Shown: piece after piece, positions 1 through 10,112 of the stretch | How positions within the stretch are numbered: the first letter of the stretch is position 1 | Layout of the letters: each line of letters starts with the position of its first letter | Assembly (NCBI GenBank): GCA_944739405.2 | Contig: OX123192.2 | Location: 51,140,486 to 51,204,485, forward strand | Direction: 5' to 3' | Source: Euclidia mi | Lineage: Eukaryota; Arthropoda; Insecta; Lepidoptera; Erebidae | Length of the DNA: 64,000 nt | The notes under the pieces: generated by a model | The model's input: only the letters and a program-made list of their open reading frames with translations | What the model was told of the DNA's origin: nothing | Databases searched by the model: none | Program-made: the position numbers and the translations under genes

Positions 1-1390
1 GATAAGTTAATTATTATAATAAAATTATAGACAAAGTTATATCTTATGTAGATACATGTATGTAGACTTATTATATACTTCATCAAAGGCTTAAAAAGAT
101 ACAAATTATGACGAGTTTAGTGCGTCTTTGGCAACACATGTCTTACCTATAATTGCAGACTATTCAATACGAACTTGCGGACTATTCAAATTCGCCCTGA
201 GTTACTTGACGGTCGCGGCCATGGCGAGTAAAAAAGAGACAAACCTATTAGTGTTTTCGGAAACAAAAATAAATAAATTACATAATACAGGTGATACTCA
301 TAAATGATACTAATATGTATTTACCTAAAATAAAGGTAAAAGACTCGTTAACTAAATATAAGTACGAGTATAAGTTTGATACTCGTAAAACCACTTGTAT
401 CATGCAATATTTTATATTTATGGCGACAGTGAATGATACATAATATAAACTGGCATATTTCTTAATAAATGCCGTGGTCGCCTAGCTTTGCGATTTAACT
501 CTTTAATCTAATAAAGTTGACCTTAAATGGTTTAGAGCGCTTTAAAGCCATCACTCCAGATTAGTCAGACAAAAAAATGGGTCAGCTCTCAGTGGCTTAG
601 CTTGGGCGGTCATTGTTACAAAACGTATAACAGCAATATCTACTGATATTTTTTAAGACTAAATATAACTTTAGTAAAAGCCTTTATAAGTCCATAATTA
701 TGTTACTAAATGAATATAAATCTATTTTTTTGAACTTAAATTTCACTAACACCAATTTTGTTTGTGATTTGCAATTGCAATCTAAATATTATTTGTCTGT
801 TTGTTCAAAGACGCTCATCTCTGGAACTACCATTCTGATATTAAAATGTTCTGTGTAATATCCACATTCATATTGAAGGCCTATGCAGCATCACGCAACA
901 TACACATATATTATATAAATAAACATTTGAAATATTTGTTCAAAAGCTCATCAAAGCTATTTACAGACGCCGCAAAATTGGTTTTGCAGTTTATCCATGA
1001 TCAAATAACTAACACGTGCCGTTTTTCGTATGAATTTCCGCTCTCACTTGAGTTTCCAGCGTACCTAACAATTGCATCTCATTTACATTCAACTGGATGC
1101 CGGAAAATTTTACCTACTTTGACAAAATCTACATTTTATATGCATAACGTTATTGTTTGGTTACAACATCGAGTTGGGAATAAATTTTGTACTTTACATT
1201 TATAAAATACATCGTGATTTTGATACAGTGAATACATTTGTATGTTCTTTTATTGTAGGTATTCTTAAAAGAAAACACCACAAAAAGTATGTTTCCAGTG
1301 TCGTGGGTGACATTAAACATTCAATTTACGGAATCAACGGACACAAACTACACCCATACCAAAAAAAATGTTTGGGGATCACAGAAAGTC
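1..1390. other. AT-rich noncoding DNA
   Basis: No gene is recognised here. A 134-codon open frame from 801 to 1205 has no motif, and its composition matches the surrounding AT-rich DNA, so it is probably chance. No tRNA, TIR or LTR structure is visible. Confidence 0.5.
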
Positions 1391-1565
1391 TAGCCTGAGT
1401 GTCCGGCCACGGCCTACAGTGGCGGCGGCAGTGGCAAGCGTTTTCGATGTACATGGCGCGCGGCCCCTCGCCGCAACCGATGTCGCGTCAAAGTAAACGC
1501 CGCTGTATGTCGTCCACAATATCCCGCGTAGTGTTAGGTGGCTAGGCAGCCGCATATACCACTGC
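1391..1565. other. GC-rich patch in AT-rich DNA
   Basis: About 170 bp are much richer in G+C and CpG than either flank. The patch opens with GTGTCCGGCCACGG and includes GGCGGCGGCAG. Open frames cross it on the minus strand without a recognisable domain. It could be a promoter or first exon of an unseen host transcript or an eroded GC-rich repeat. The sequence alone does not decide. Confidence 0.3.
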
Positions 1566-3229
1566 AACATACACGCAATTAAGAATTTCCATTAACTTTT
1601 GACTTCAGGTCAACATCTAAACTTTTTGTCTATTATTCATCGTAACAAAGTTAATTTACAGCCACTAAAATGATAGATACTGCATAACTCTATCTCCGCC
1701 ATTTTAAAACATTGGTAAGTTCTAAAACTTCCAAAGTAATTTAACTCAAAAACACCACAAAAAATCTATAACACACCTACCACAGGTTTTGCATAGTGTA
1801 AGCAAAATCATATTTGTTTCACATCAGTGCAGCTACCTCTCAAAATTCCTGGGAAACTTCAAATACCGTACTATTTCGTTGTAAAAGAGAGACTACTATT
1901 TCACGTTTCACGCCTAGTTATAACAATTTGTGTTGCTTTTTATTTTGCCACTTTATATAGAGTCCGTGCTGCAAAAACATTTCAAGTTGTGCTGTTTTAT
2001 TTTGACGTAACATTTATTCGATGGAATGTTTTTGAGCGTTTCGATATCAAAATTTTAAAATTCTTTGGTTCTTGATAGTTTTGAGGTTCAAATTTTAACT
2101 GTGAAGTAGCACTTTTGAAATCATGGACACGTATAATATTTATTAGTAAGTCTTAAAAAGATCTAAGATTAATGCTAGTTTTATCTGAGTAAAATTCACC
2201 ATTATTTCTTAAATTCGTTCGAGCGAATGTCGAATAAAAATAAATAAAAATTTTGCAAAAAAAGCTTTAAAATCCCAATTTAGGACTAAGTCTGGTCGTC
2301 TATTTAGTATGCAATGATCAGTATAAAAAAAACCGCCACGGAACCCGTAACAAGTATTGTACAAGGTCTCAAATACGTCCGTCGGACTAAAGGCCACCCA
2401 GCACAATCACCTAGCTTCTTCATAGGACCCCTTCCGATTGGAGGAACACCACATATAAAAATTAAGTATATAAAACTATCTGTTTCTTCCAGGACTGTGA
2501 CCACAACATGATGTATTCGAACTGTCCTGGCGGTGATCCCCGACCTACAGGCAACACACTCAGCAAGTTTATGAACTTAGATCCATATCAACCCGGTAGC
2601 AATCGAACCAGCCACTTACGAAGTCAATTCTTATCCTATATATTTTGTATCGTTTATTGTATTTTTGTGTGTGGTTTTATCAAATAAATATATTATTATA
2701 CAGATTATCGTTGTTTACATCACAAAGACACCTTCTGCACTGAGTAATGCTGAGGATTATCAAAACTACATGAAATAAACGGACACAAAAAATACATAAA
2801 CTCGAAGCAACTACTTCTGAATCACAACAAGTGTTTCCTCGTATAGTGATTGAAACCACAATACATATTACAATGTGTACAAGTCGCAAAAGTAATAATA
2901 TTGTAACGAAAAGCTTGGTCTAATAGCTTGATGTATTGGACGGAAGCAATAAGATAAACCGTTTCCTTTGTTCCATGACTTGGCTTTTTAATTAAATTGC
3001 ACTATCGATGCAAGAACTTGATTTGCATTTTTCTGTTATGATATTGCGGCTGATGGGAACCTGAAAATATAAATTGTACAGTCTTAAATAAATGGGGATT
3101 GTAAAAGCTTCATTGCAGTACTACTAGACATATTAGAAGAACTTTGTACCATCAATGACAACGATTTGTTCCATAGTTGAGACCAAAGTGAGCATGTAGG
3201 CTATTTAATGGTACTGACATCCTATAAAG
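1566..3229. other. AT-rich noncoding DNA
   Basis: No supported gene. Several 60-80 codon frames exist on both strands (for example 2209-2406, 2304-2511, 2680-2889), but they overlap one another and show no domain. No clear repeat boundary is seen. Confidence 0.45.
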
Positions 3230-3385
3230 ACTGTCAAAGAATTTCATAACAACCGGGACCGATGGTTTAACGTGCTCTCCAAAACACGGAGCAGGCAATA
3301 ATTAACAATTTGATGCGTGGTTTCGAACTCAATATCCTCTGCAGAGCAGTTCGTTGGTATGCCCTCTTATCGCTGATTAAAAAAA
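3230..3385 (-). repeat. Decayed tRNA-headed SINE remnant
   Basis: On the minus strand the order of elements resembles the better preserved SINE at 46505-46825: a tRNA-like head with a degenerate box B near GTTTCGAACTC (plus strand 3322-3332), followed by a segment matching AATAATTAACAA. Divergence is high, so the edges are approximate. Confidence 0.35.
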
Positions 3386-4719
3386 CACTTTCGCTATACG
3401 TATACAATAAACAAGATTACCTCAATAGTGTTTAGATTACATGAAGTCATTAGTGTGCTAAAAAATCCGCACTTCACAAGGACAGCGCTGAGCACACACC
3501 AGTGCGCAAAAAATAGAGGTATAATTAATAAATATAGACTTTTTTATTCGATAATACGGGGTGTAAAACCGATACCAGTGATTCAGTACATGATACTGAG
3601 GCCATTGGCAGTCAAATTTGTCGGATAATTTTCATGAATTTTCCGATTTTTCTTTTGCATTTTTTGCCGTATAATGTAATGAAATAGTAACTATAGTCGG
3701 CCGCATCACAGTAAGCGCACCAGTACATCGTAATCACTGCCGCTACCATCCGCCGCTGTAGGGCCATAACAGCTGATAGTGCGAGTTTGCGTGTTCCTAT
3801 TTACATCGCAATTTTTTGGAAAATTGTCGAGTTCTTACATTTTCCGGCAAATTCCACCGCCAAGGGTTTCAGTATAATTTACTGAATCACTGCAATCAGT
3901 TTTCGCTATACCGTCCCTTACATCCGGTATAGAGGTAATAGATAATATGTAATGCAGACCCGTAAAATAAACTTGTATTCTGCTACGATCAAATCCTTAA
4001 AATATTTCAAGCATAATTAGCCTTTAGCTGCTATTAATGTGTTCAATGGCGCTATTTGGAATTAAGAAAAATATTTTGCCGCTTGGAACAATAAGAAATG
4101 AGTGTTTAAAACCCACAGTAGCTTAACAGTTGACCCAAAGACATTTAAATAATTATAATAGGCACATTTTCCTTCCTTAAATTGTGGATCATTATGGCAC
4201 TGCAACACGGGGCCCATAAAGAAATTAAAGAGGGTTTGTCTTAAGAAAAGGTTTTTTTCTAATAGGGCCTTATAGAATAGGCTGTTGAAAATTACCGCTA
4301 AGGTGATGTCGAGGCTTCATTTTGAAAAGTTTTGAACTTTTTTTAGGATATTTAATAGGGTGGTATCTAGTATTAAATTAAATTATTTTATATTGCCTTT
4401 ATAACAAGACGTTCCCTCTAAATAGCTAGTAAAAAATATTCGTGATTATAATTAGTCTTTGAAATATAATAAACTAAGTTATGTTTGATCCGTCTGTTGC
4501 AGAACAATATTTAATTGTTTTGGAATTAAAAGTGGGAATAGAATCGTCTATATTCAGTCTTCTAAGGACTTTGTTTTAAAACCGAATATTCTAAGAAATA
4601 TTATTCAAATATTAAAACACAGCACACACACAAAAAAAAAGACAGCGATCGCAATTCACCTCTATTTCACAATATATGTACAACTACCCATTCTCTACGG
4701 TTTCACTCCCATTTTTTTC
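3386..4719. other. AT-rich noncoding DNA
   Basis: No gene recognised. The 66-codon frame at 3428-3628 has no motif. The segment around 3700-3900 is slightly richer in GC but without repeat structure that I can name. Confidence 0.4.
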
Positions 4720-4995
4720 GGTATCACAAAAGCCGCACCATCTACCGGGTCAAATTATAGCCTGTAAATAACCCTACAAAGGCCTCTATCTTCTAGAGAA
4801 AGACCAATTAAAATTGATTTAGCGAAATAAAAATACAGACGCGCGACAAACATTTTATAAAAGGTTGTTTATGACTTGGTATCGTGTAACTAACTACGTG
4901 TATGCACTTAAAAAATCAAAGTTATTTTGAAATCGCAAACAGATATTTCAGTTTTATTGATACTTCTTATAGATGTCCCTTTTATGCAACAAAAC
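4720..4995 (+). repeat. Diverged LINE 3' tail copy
   Basis: This stretch follows the same order of words as the repeat at 18748-19330: GGTATC, ACCGGGTCAAATT, a TATAGCCTGTAAAT block, CCTCTATCTTCTAGAGAAAG, then an AAATCGCA...CAGATATTTCAGTTTTATT end. It is an older, 3'-truncated copy of that family, which looks like a non-LTR 3' tail. No coding part remains. Confidence 0.45.
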
Positions 4996-5305
4996 TATAC
5001 ATATCATATAACAAACTGGGATGTTAAGCTTCTTGCCCTAATTTAGTGAAGACTTTCAAGGACATCAATGCCGTTGTGGCTAGCCACAGTATTCGTGAAT
5101 AAAGGACCAAATTGAGGTTTAAATTAAACTAAATTATATGAGAAATAAGTTTCACTGCATAGAATATGTTGTCAACGTTAAGAACGCATGTAATAAATCA
5201 GGCAACAAAATCCTGGTCGTAAGATGACACACTGCTTCGCAGAGGGTCTAGGGTTCATCGTTGACTTTTCGAATTTGTGCTCTTATAAAATTGTTATTTT
5301 TCTTA

Positions 5306-5319
5306 CCCCCTATTACGTG
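5306..5319 (+). repeat. SINE 5' side, split by gypsy
   Basis: CCCCCTATTACGTG here matches the middle of the SINE at 41782-42034 (GCCCCCTATTACGTGGGACC). The rest of that SINE resumes at 12302 after the gypsy element. The last four bases, CGTG, are the target duplication. DNA further left (5196-5305) is too diverged to assign to the SINE head. Confidence 0.6.
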
Positions 5320-5715
5320 TGTCGCACGAGTGATTGATTTTCACGGGATAGCCGGGATCAATCACTCGCCGAGCAATTAAAAAGAGATAATTAGGTTGTC
5401 TTACGGGAAATAAATAAAAAATATCACCAGGAAAGATTAAACTCGCGTTATATTCCAGATTCATAATGGTTTTGATTACATAAAAGAACTGACACTTGAG
5501 GTTAACCGACTAGACAATTATCCAGGGCGTAGGTGGTAGGTTGACACTCCACAGGTCCTCGGATGAGTACTCAGCTTTGACGTGTGTCTCCCAGCAGAAG
5601 AAAGGGCCCAACCACGTGTGTCGCCGGTATATATAGGGTCGGCAAGCGGGAGAGGGCTCCCCACTGCAGTGCGTCATCGTAGCGGGGCTCGCAAGTGCCG
5701 AGGCACGACGTCACA
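5320..5715 (-). repeat. Gypsy 3' LTR
   Basis: A 396-bp LTR reading TGTCGCACGAG at its left edge and GACGTCACA at its right edge on the plus strand. It matches 11906-12301 along its length with one visible base difference at 5600. Because the element is on the minus strand, this left copy is the 3' LTR. TATATATAG near 5626 may belong to its promoter. Confidence 0.95.
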
Positions 5716-5731
5716 CACCCTCCCCGTTAGG
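5716..5731 (-). other. Gypsy polypurine tract
   Basis: Read on the minus strand, the bases next to the 3' LTR are purine-rich (AACGGGGAGGGTG). This is where plus-strand priming would occur. A GC-rich stem-loop (5726-5767) overlaps its upstream end. Confidence 0.7.
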
Positions 5732-5767
5732 CCGGGATTTTCCCTAAGGAAAATTCCCTAGCCCAAC
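5726..5767. other. Stem-loop beside polypurine tract
   Basis: The bases 5734-5743 pair with 5748-5757 (one G-T wobble), enclosing a CTAA loop. After a short internal loop the stem continues with GGC/GCC and GTT/AAC. The stem abuts the 3' LTR of the gypsy element. Its role is unknown. Confidence 0.55.
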
Positions 5768-6880
5768 GGGCGTAGCAGCCCTGAAGATACTCCCTGGAAT
5801 TAGAGAAAACAAGGGCATGAGTACCTTGAACAAGTGACAACCCTATACGCTAATTAGTATACCTAAATAATAATGACCCAGGCTTGCATTCTTCACGCGT
5901 ACAACGGCAGTCTGAACTTGAACATAAACATTTATCATTCATAATTCATCACACATACCTACATGTAAATGCCAAGGCCAGTGTAATGGCCCAATAGCAA
6001 AGATAACAATCTATGGAGAAGCGCTTAGGGTAATTATTAGGTAATAATGATTTGTAGATATAAGAACTTGATCTAGCCCTACGACTTAAAAATCTTGGGT
6101 TCGGCCTTTGCCACTAGATAAGTAAACTTTTTGAATATAGTTAGGTGTAACAACAGATTATTCGTAACGATGAACAAAAATAATATAAGCCGCAGACACG
6201 ACCGGACCGCTCAATGTCAAAGGAAAGAATTTAATAAATATTTTGCTCTAATTAATAACTACAACACGACCAGTAAACACCTTTTGAATGTAAACAATGG
6301 TGAATCATTAGTAAGGCATTTATTTATCGGCGCGTCGCTGAGTGAACGCGCGTGCGTCATAACGACAACTAGGTAGGTACGATCTAAATGGTAGGTACTA
6401 TTCGACTGTTCCGAGCTCGCGACGCACGGTTAATTACTCTGAATGTTTATAAAGTACCTATAATAACAATTTGATTATGGAATTTATACAGAATTAAGAA
6501 TAACAACAGAACTTCAGAACAAGGCACGGCGAAAAACAACACGCCAATCAATATGCATTTATAGAAAATACACATGCGAGAATCGAACACCAGACCGATC
6601 CTACAACGACCTTTTAACCACTGAGCCATAACTGATAGTTAGATAAACAACAGATTCTTTGTAACAATATTACATGTAATAAACTTTATTACCATTTATA
6701 ACTGAAACATTTATTCATTTTACATAAATGTTTACATAAATCATTAACACAACACAATACATTATCTTGTGGGCTTCGACTCGAAAACATAAGAACCATT
6801 GTTGGCCTTCGCAAATGATTATGTAGGTAATTATAACTTAGTATAGATATGCGTCTTACATTGTTGTTTTTATGCTTTTA
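5768..6880 (-). other. Gypsy 3' untranslated region
   Basis: About 1.1 kb lie between the integrase stop and the polypurine tract. No env-like ORF is present, and the open frame at 6131-6376 (plus) has no motif. A tRNA-like stretch lies at 6560-6630 (listed separately). The rest is AT-rich. Confidence 0.6.
6555..6632 (-). repeat. tRNA-like segment in gypsy 3' UTR
   Basis: On the minus strand TGGCTCAGTGGTTAAAAGG resembles a box A and GGTGTTCGATTC resembles a box B, spaced as in a tRNA. The acceptor ends do not pair, so this is more likely a SINE head than a tRNA gene. It may have been picked up by the retrotransposon or have inserted into it. Confidence 0.4.
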
Positions 6881-9346
6881 TTATTCTTTGTAATTAATTA
6901 ACTTTAAATCTTTGATGTGCCATTCTCCTAAAGGTTTACCGGCCATGTCGTTAAGTTTGTATACTAGGGGTGACTTTTTTGAGGCAATCTTACATTTAAT
7001 AAATTTAGGCGCCAATTTCTTGCTAAAGTATTTATCCTTGTCACTAAGTAGAAACGTTCTGCGCCAAACTATATCACCGACATTGAATTCTGCCGGTTTA
7101 CGGCGAAGATTATAAGATGAACAATTTCGTTGGTGGGCCGACAACAGAGCTGAATGTACCTTCTCGAAAATAGAGGATAAGTAGCCTAAAGTTTCGGCAT
7201 AGCCGTCCCGTGGTTCAAGCACCATATTGGAATTAAATTCCTTGTCAATATACTGAGAACCACATGTTATGACCTCCCTACCAAAAACAAGGAAATTAAG
7301 AGAATAACCAGTAACCTCACTAACTGCGCAGTTAAGGGCGAACTGAACCTTAGTGATTAAAGTGTCCCAGATTCGATGATCAGATTCTATGAAAGTTGAA
7401 ATAGCTGTAATAATGGTTTTGTTGTAACGTTCAACTGAGTTAACGTGGGGAGTATACAACGGTGTAAAATGCAAATTTCGAATTTTATATTTTGACAACA
7501 TACTTTTAAAGGTTGCGCTAATAAATTGTTTACCGTTATCCAAAACAATAGTAGATGGAATTCCATGCACCAAAAATACATTTTCCTCGAGAATTTTTGT
7601 TATCACTTCTGCAGTTGCCCGTTTAATGGGGAAAAGCAAACAATATTTAGAGAAACAACAACTGACCACAAATATAAAAGTGTTTTGTTTTCTGCTGGGG
7701 GGCAATGGACCAATCAAATCAATACTAATCGTCTGAAAGGGCTTTTGACATGATTTGGGTTTTCCCATTAGACCTAAATTTGGGTGGTTTTGGTGTTTAT
7801 GGGTGATACAAGGTTCACATGAACTGACGAACTTGACAACATCGGAGTACATACCAGGCCAAAAGTAATTAAGTGCAAGACGTTTGTATGTCTTAAAGAT
7901 ACCCAGATGTCCAGCAGTGGGCGAAGAATGATTCTCCCTTAGAATGTCAATTCTTTGGTCAGACGGAATAACCTCTTTCCATTGAAATTCTCTAGTGAGA
8001 GGGTTTAATGTTTTTTTTAAACAATACAATTTATTGTTTATTACTTGATAGTTAACAAAGGAAGACGGAGAACTTAAACAGCCTTTATAGATATTTAAAT
8101 ACCAAGGATCATTAGTAGAAACTGGTAAATTCTGATTAGAATTAATATCTATATTTATATCATTAGCAATAGCAGAAACGGGTAAAGAGCGAGACAGAAA
8201 ATCAGGTAAAACGTTATCGGAACCCCGACGATGACGTATTTCGAAATTATAGGAAGATAAGCGAACTCCCCATCTGGCTAACCGGCCAGTAGGTTTATTT
8301 AAGGTCAAGAACCATTTCAAAGCAGCGTGATCAGTGTAAACAATAAACTTTTTACCATTTTTAACATAACAACGCCAGTGTTCTATAGCAGATAGAACAG
8401 CCAGGGCCTCGTGCTCTGTGGCACTGTAATTTTTTTCTTGCTTACTGAGTGATTTGCTATAGTACGCTATGACTCTTTCCTCACCATTTAACCTTTGACA
8501 GAGGATCGCGCCAAGACCAAAATCGCTAGCATCTGAGTGTATTTCAAACGGTTGCGAGTAGTCAGGACAAGCCAACACCGAGGAGGAAATCAAACAATTC
8601 TTTAGGTTATTAAACGCCTCATTAGCCTCTGTCGTCCAGCAGAATGGAGGTGCGTTTTTACTTTGAGATGTTAACTTATTTAAGGGTGCAGCAATAGAGC
8701 TAAAATTCGGTATAAAACGCCTGTACCACGAGGCTGCGCCTAAAAATCGACGTACTTCTTTTCTATTAGAAGGAGTGGGATAATTTTTCATTGAATTTAC
8801 TTTATCCGGATCGGGATGCAATCCACTAGAGTCGACAACATAGCCTAAATATTTTAGTTTATCTCTAAAAAATTGACATTTTTCGAGATTAATTGTTAAA
8901 TTAGCGCTTTTTAGTTTATCAAGAATGCGTAATAAAAGAGTAATATGCTCGCTGAAGCTGGATGTGATACAGATTATGTCATCGATAAAACAGAAAACCT
9001 TATTTTCAAATTCTGGGCCATAAAATAAAATATCAACTAATCGTTGTTGAGTAGCTGGCGCATTCGTAAGACCGAAAGGCATTCTTTTGAATTGAAATGT
9101 GCCACGCGTGGGAATATAAAAGGCTGTTTTGCAACGGTCCTCTTCTTTAATTAATGTTTGCCAAAAAGATTTAGACAGGTCTAAACTAGACAAGTATTTA
9201 GCATCTCTCAGATTATCTAAAATTTCCGAAATATAAGGCAAGCTATAAGCATCTTTTTTTGTAACGGAATTTAATTTTCGACTGTCCAAACAGAAACGCA
9301 GTTCACCATTCTTCTTTGGGTTCAGAAAATGACCGGGTTTGACCAC
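6881..9346 (-). CDS. pol: Gypsy Pol: RT, RNase H, integrase
   Basis: This 821-codon frame holds most of Pol. RT has the first catalytic Asp at about residue 56 (SSLDLSKSF) and FIDD at 120-123, where many relatives have YxDD. RNase H shows HSDAS (Asp 272), TEHEA (Glu 311-313) and YTDH (Asp 339). Integrase shows an HHCC zinc site (His 473, His 480, Cys 510, Cys 513) and DDE residues at Asp 543, Asp 603 and Glu 639. The C-terminus ends with a GDIVWRR-type segment after integrase. The frame opens with a non-AUG codon because it is the continuation of the protease frame: the words ESPWSNPV are read in the other frame just upstream, and a 1-nt indel near 9320-9345 separates the two. As it stands, Pol cannot be made whole without correcting that shift. 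Confidence 0.93.
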   Translation of the reverse strand: MVKPGHFLNPKKNGELRFCLDSRKLNSVTKKDAYSLPYISEILDNLRDAKYLSSLDLSKSFWQTLIKEEDRCKTAFYIPTRGTFQFKRMPFGLTNAPATQQRLVDILFYGPEFENKVFCFIDDIICITSSFSEHITLLLRILDKLKSANLTINLEKCQFFRDKLKYLGYVVDSSGLHPDPDKVNSMKNYPTPSNRKEVRRFLGAASWYRRFIPNFSSIAAPLNKLTSQSKNAPPFCWTTEANEAFNNLKNCLISSSVLACPDYSQPFEIHSDASDFGLGAILCQRLNGEERVIAYYSKSLSKQEKNYSATEHEALAVLSAIEHWRCYVKNGKKFIVYTDHAALKWFLTLNKPTGRLARWGVRLSSYNFEIRHRRGSDNVLPDFLSRSLPVSAIANDINIDINSNQNLPVSTNDPWYLNIYKGCLSSPSSFVNYQVINNKLYCLKKTLNPLTREFQWKEVIPSDQRIDILRENHSSPTAGHLGIFKTYKRLALNYFWPGMYSDVVKFVSSCEPCITHKHQNHPNLGLMGKPKSCQKPFQTISIDLIGPLPPSRKQNTFIFVVSCCFSKYCLLFPIKRATAEVITKILEENVFLVHGIPSTIVLDNGKQFISATFKSMLSKYKIRNLHFTPLYTPHVNSVERYNKTIITAISTFIESDHRIWDTLITKVQFALNCAVSEVTGYSLNFLVFGREVITCGSQYIDKEFNSNMVLEPRDGYAETLGYLSSIFEKVHSALLSAHQRNCSSYNLRRKPAEFNVGDIVWRRTFLLSDKDKYFSKKLAPKFIKCKIASKKSPLVYKLNDMAGKPLGEWHIKDLKLINYKE

Positions 9347-9441
9347 GGGCTTTCGGATCGTTCAACAACATCCTCTGAGAGCATGTCGTCAAGATGCTTT
9401 ATTAATATTCTTTGTTTATCGGGAGACATGCGATAAAATCT

Positions 9442-10112
9442 TTACCAAATAGGGGGACAATCACCTGTATCAATTGAATGAGAAATAATATTTGTGCAAC
9501 CGAGACCCCGCTTCTCGTATGAAATATCGGTAAATTTAGAAATAATGTTGTCAGCGGTAGCTCTCTGGTCGACTGTAAGATGATCATAAGAAACAAGATG
9601 TGTAGGGGGAACTGCCTGCAACTCCTTTACTTGAGCGTCAGACTTGTTCACAATCAAAACAGACTCCAATTTGTTAGGAAATAGGCCAAAGCTTCGCCAA
9701 AAATCCATGCCAAGGATAAGGGAATTTTGAATCCCAGGTACAACATGAACTTCTAAGTTAATCAATTTATCCTGAAACTCGAAGGGTAGAAACACCGATC
9801 CCAAGGACTCAAATCGTTCGCCGCCTGCTGTTATTAACCTTAAAGGTTTCGATTTATCCAAAACATTGTCTTTCAAAAATAAGTTATGCAAATTATTACC
9901 TAAAATTGTAACGCAAGATCCAGAATCTAAAAGACCTGTGGTAGGTATTCCGTTTAATTTTAAAGTAACGTAAGGTAAATATTCTACTTTAGAATTACGG
10001 ATTGAGGAAATATGATAGCTATTAAAGAATTTTTTTAAAAAGTCCAACCAATTATTCCACTCTGTTTTATTACAATTAGTTGTATAATTTGATTTGCCAC
10101 AATCCTTATTAA
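9442..10112 (-). CDS. Gypsy protease, N-terminal Pol segment
   Basis: This frame carries a retropepsin-like domain with the active-site motif LLDSGSCVTIL (Asp-Ser-Gly), followed by LILGMDFW, which fits the usual second conserved block. It begins directly after the gag stop in the -1 frame and has no Met near its start, so expression by frameshifting from gag is expected. It ends with TAA at 9442-9444 inside the linker to RT. Relatives usually have a sense codon (Gln or Lys) there, so this is probably a nonsense mutation. Beyond the TAA the frame stays open until the shift near 9325. Confidence 0.88.

Noticed and set aside
801..1205. 134-codon open frame
   Set aside because: No domain, AT-driven composition and no start context. 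A second frame overlaps its end. Chance is the simpler reading.
5768..6880. Possible env gene downstream of gypsy integrase
   Set aside because: No ORF over about 80 codons on the element strand, no signal peptide or membrane segment.
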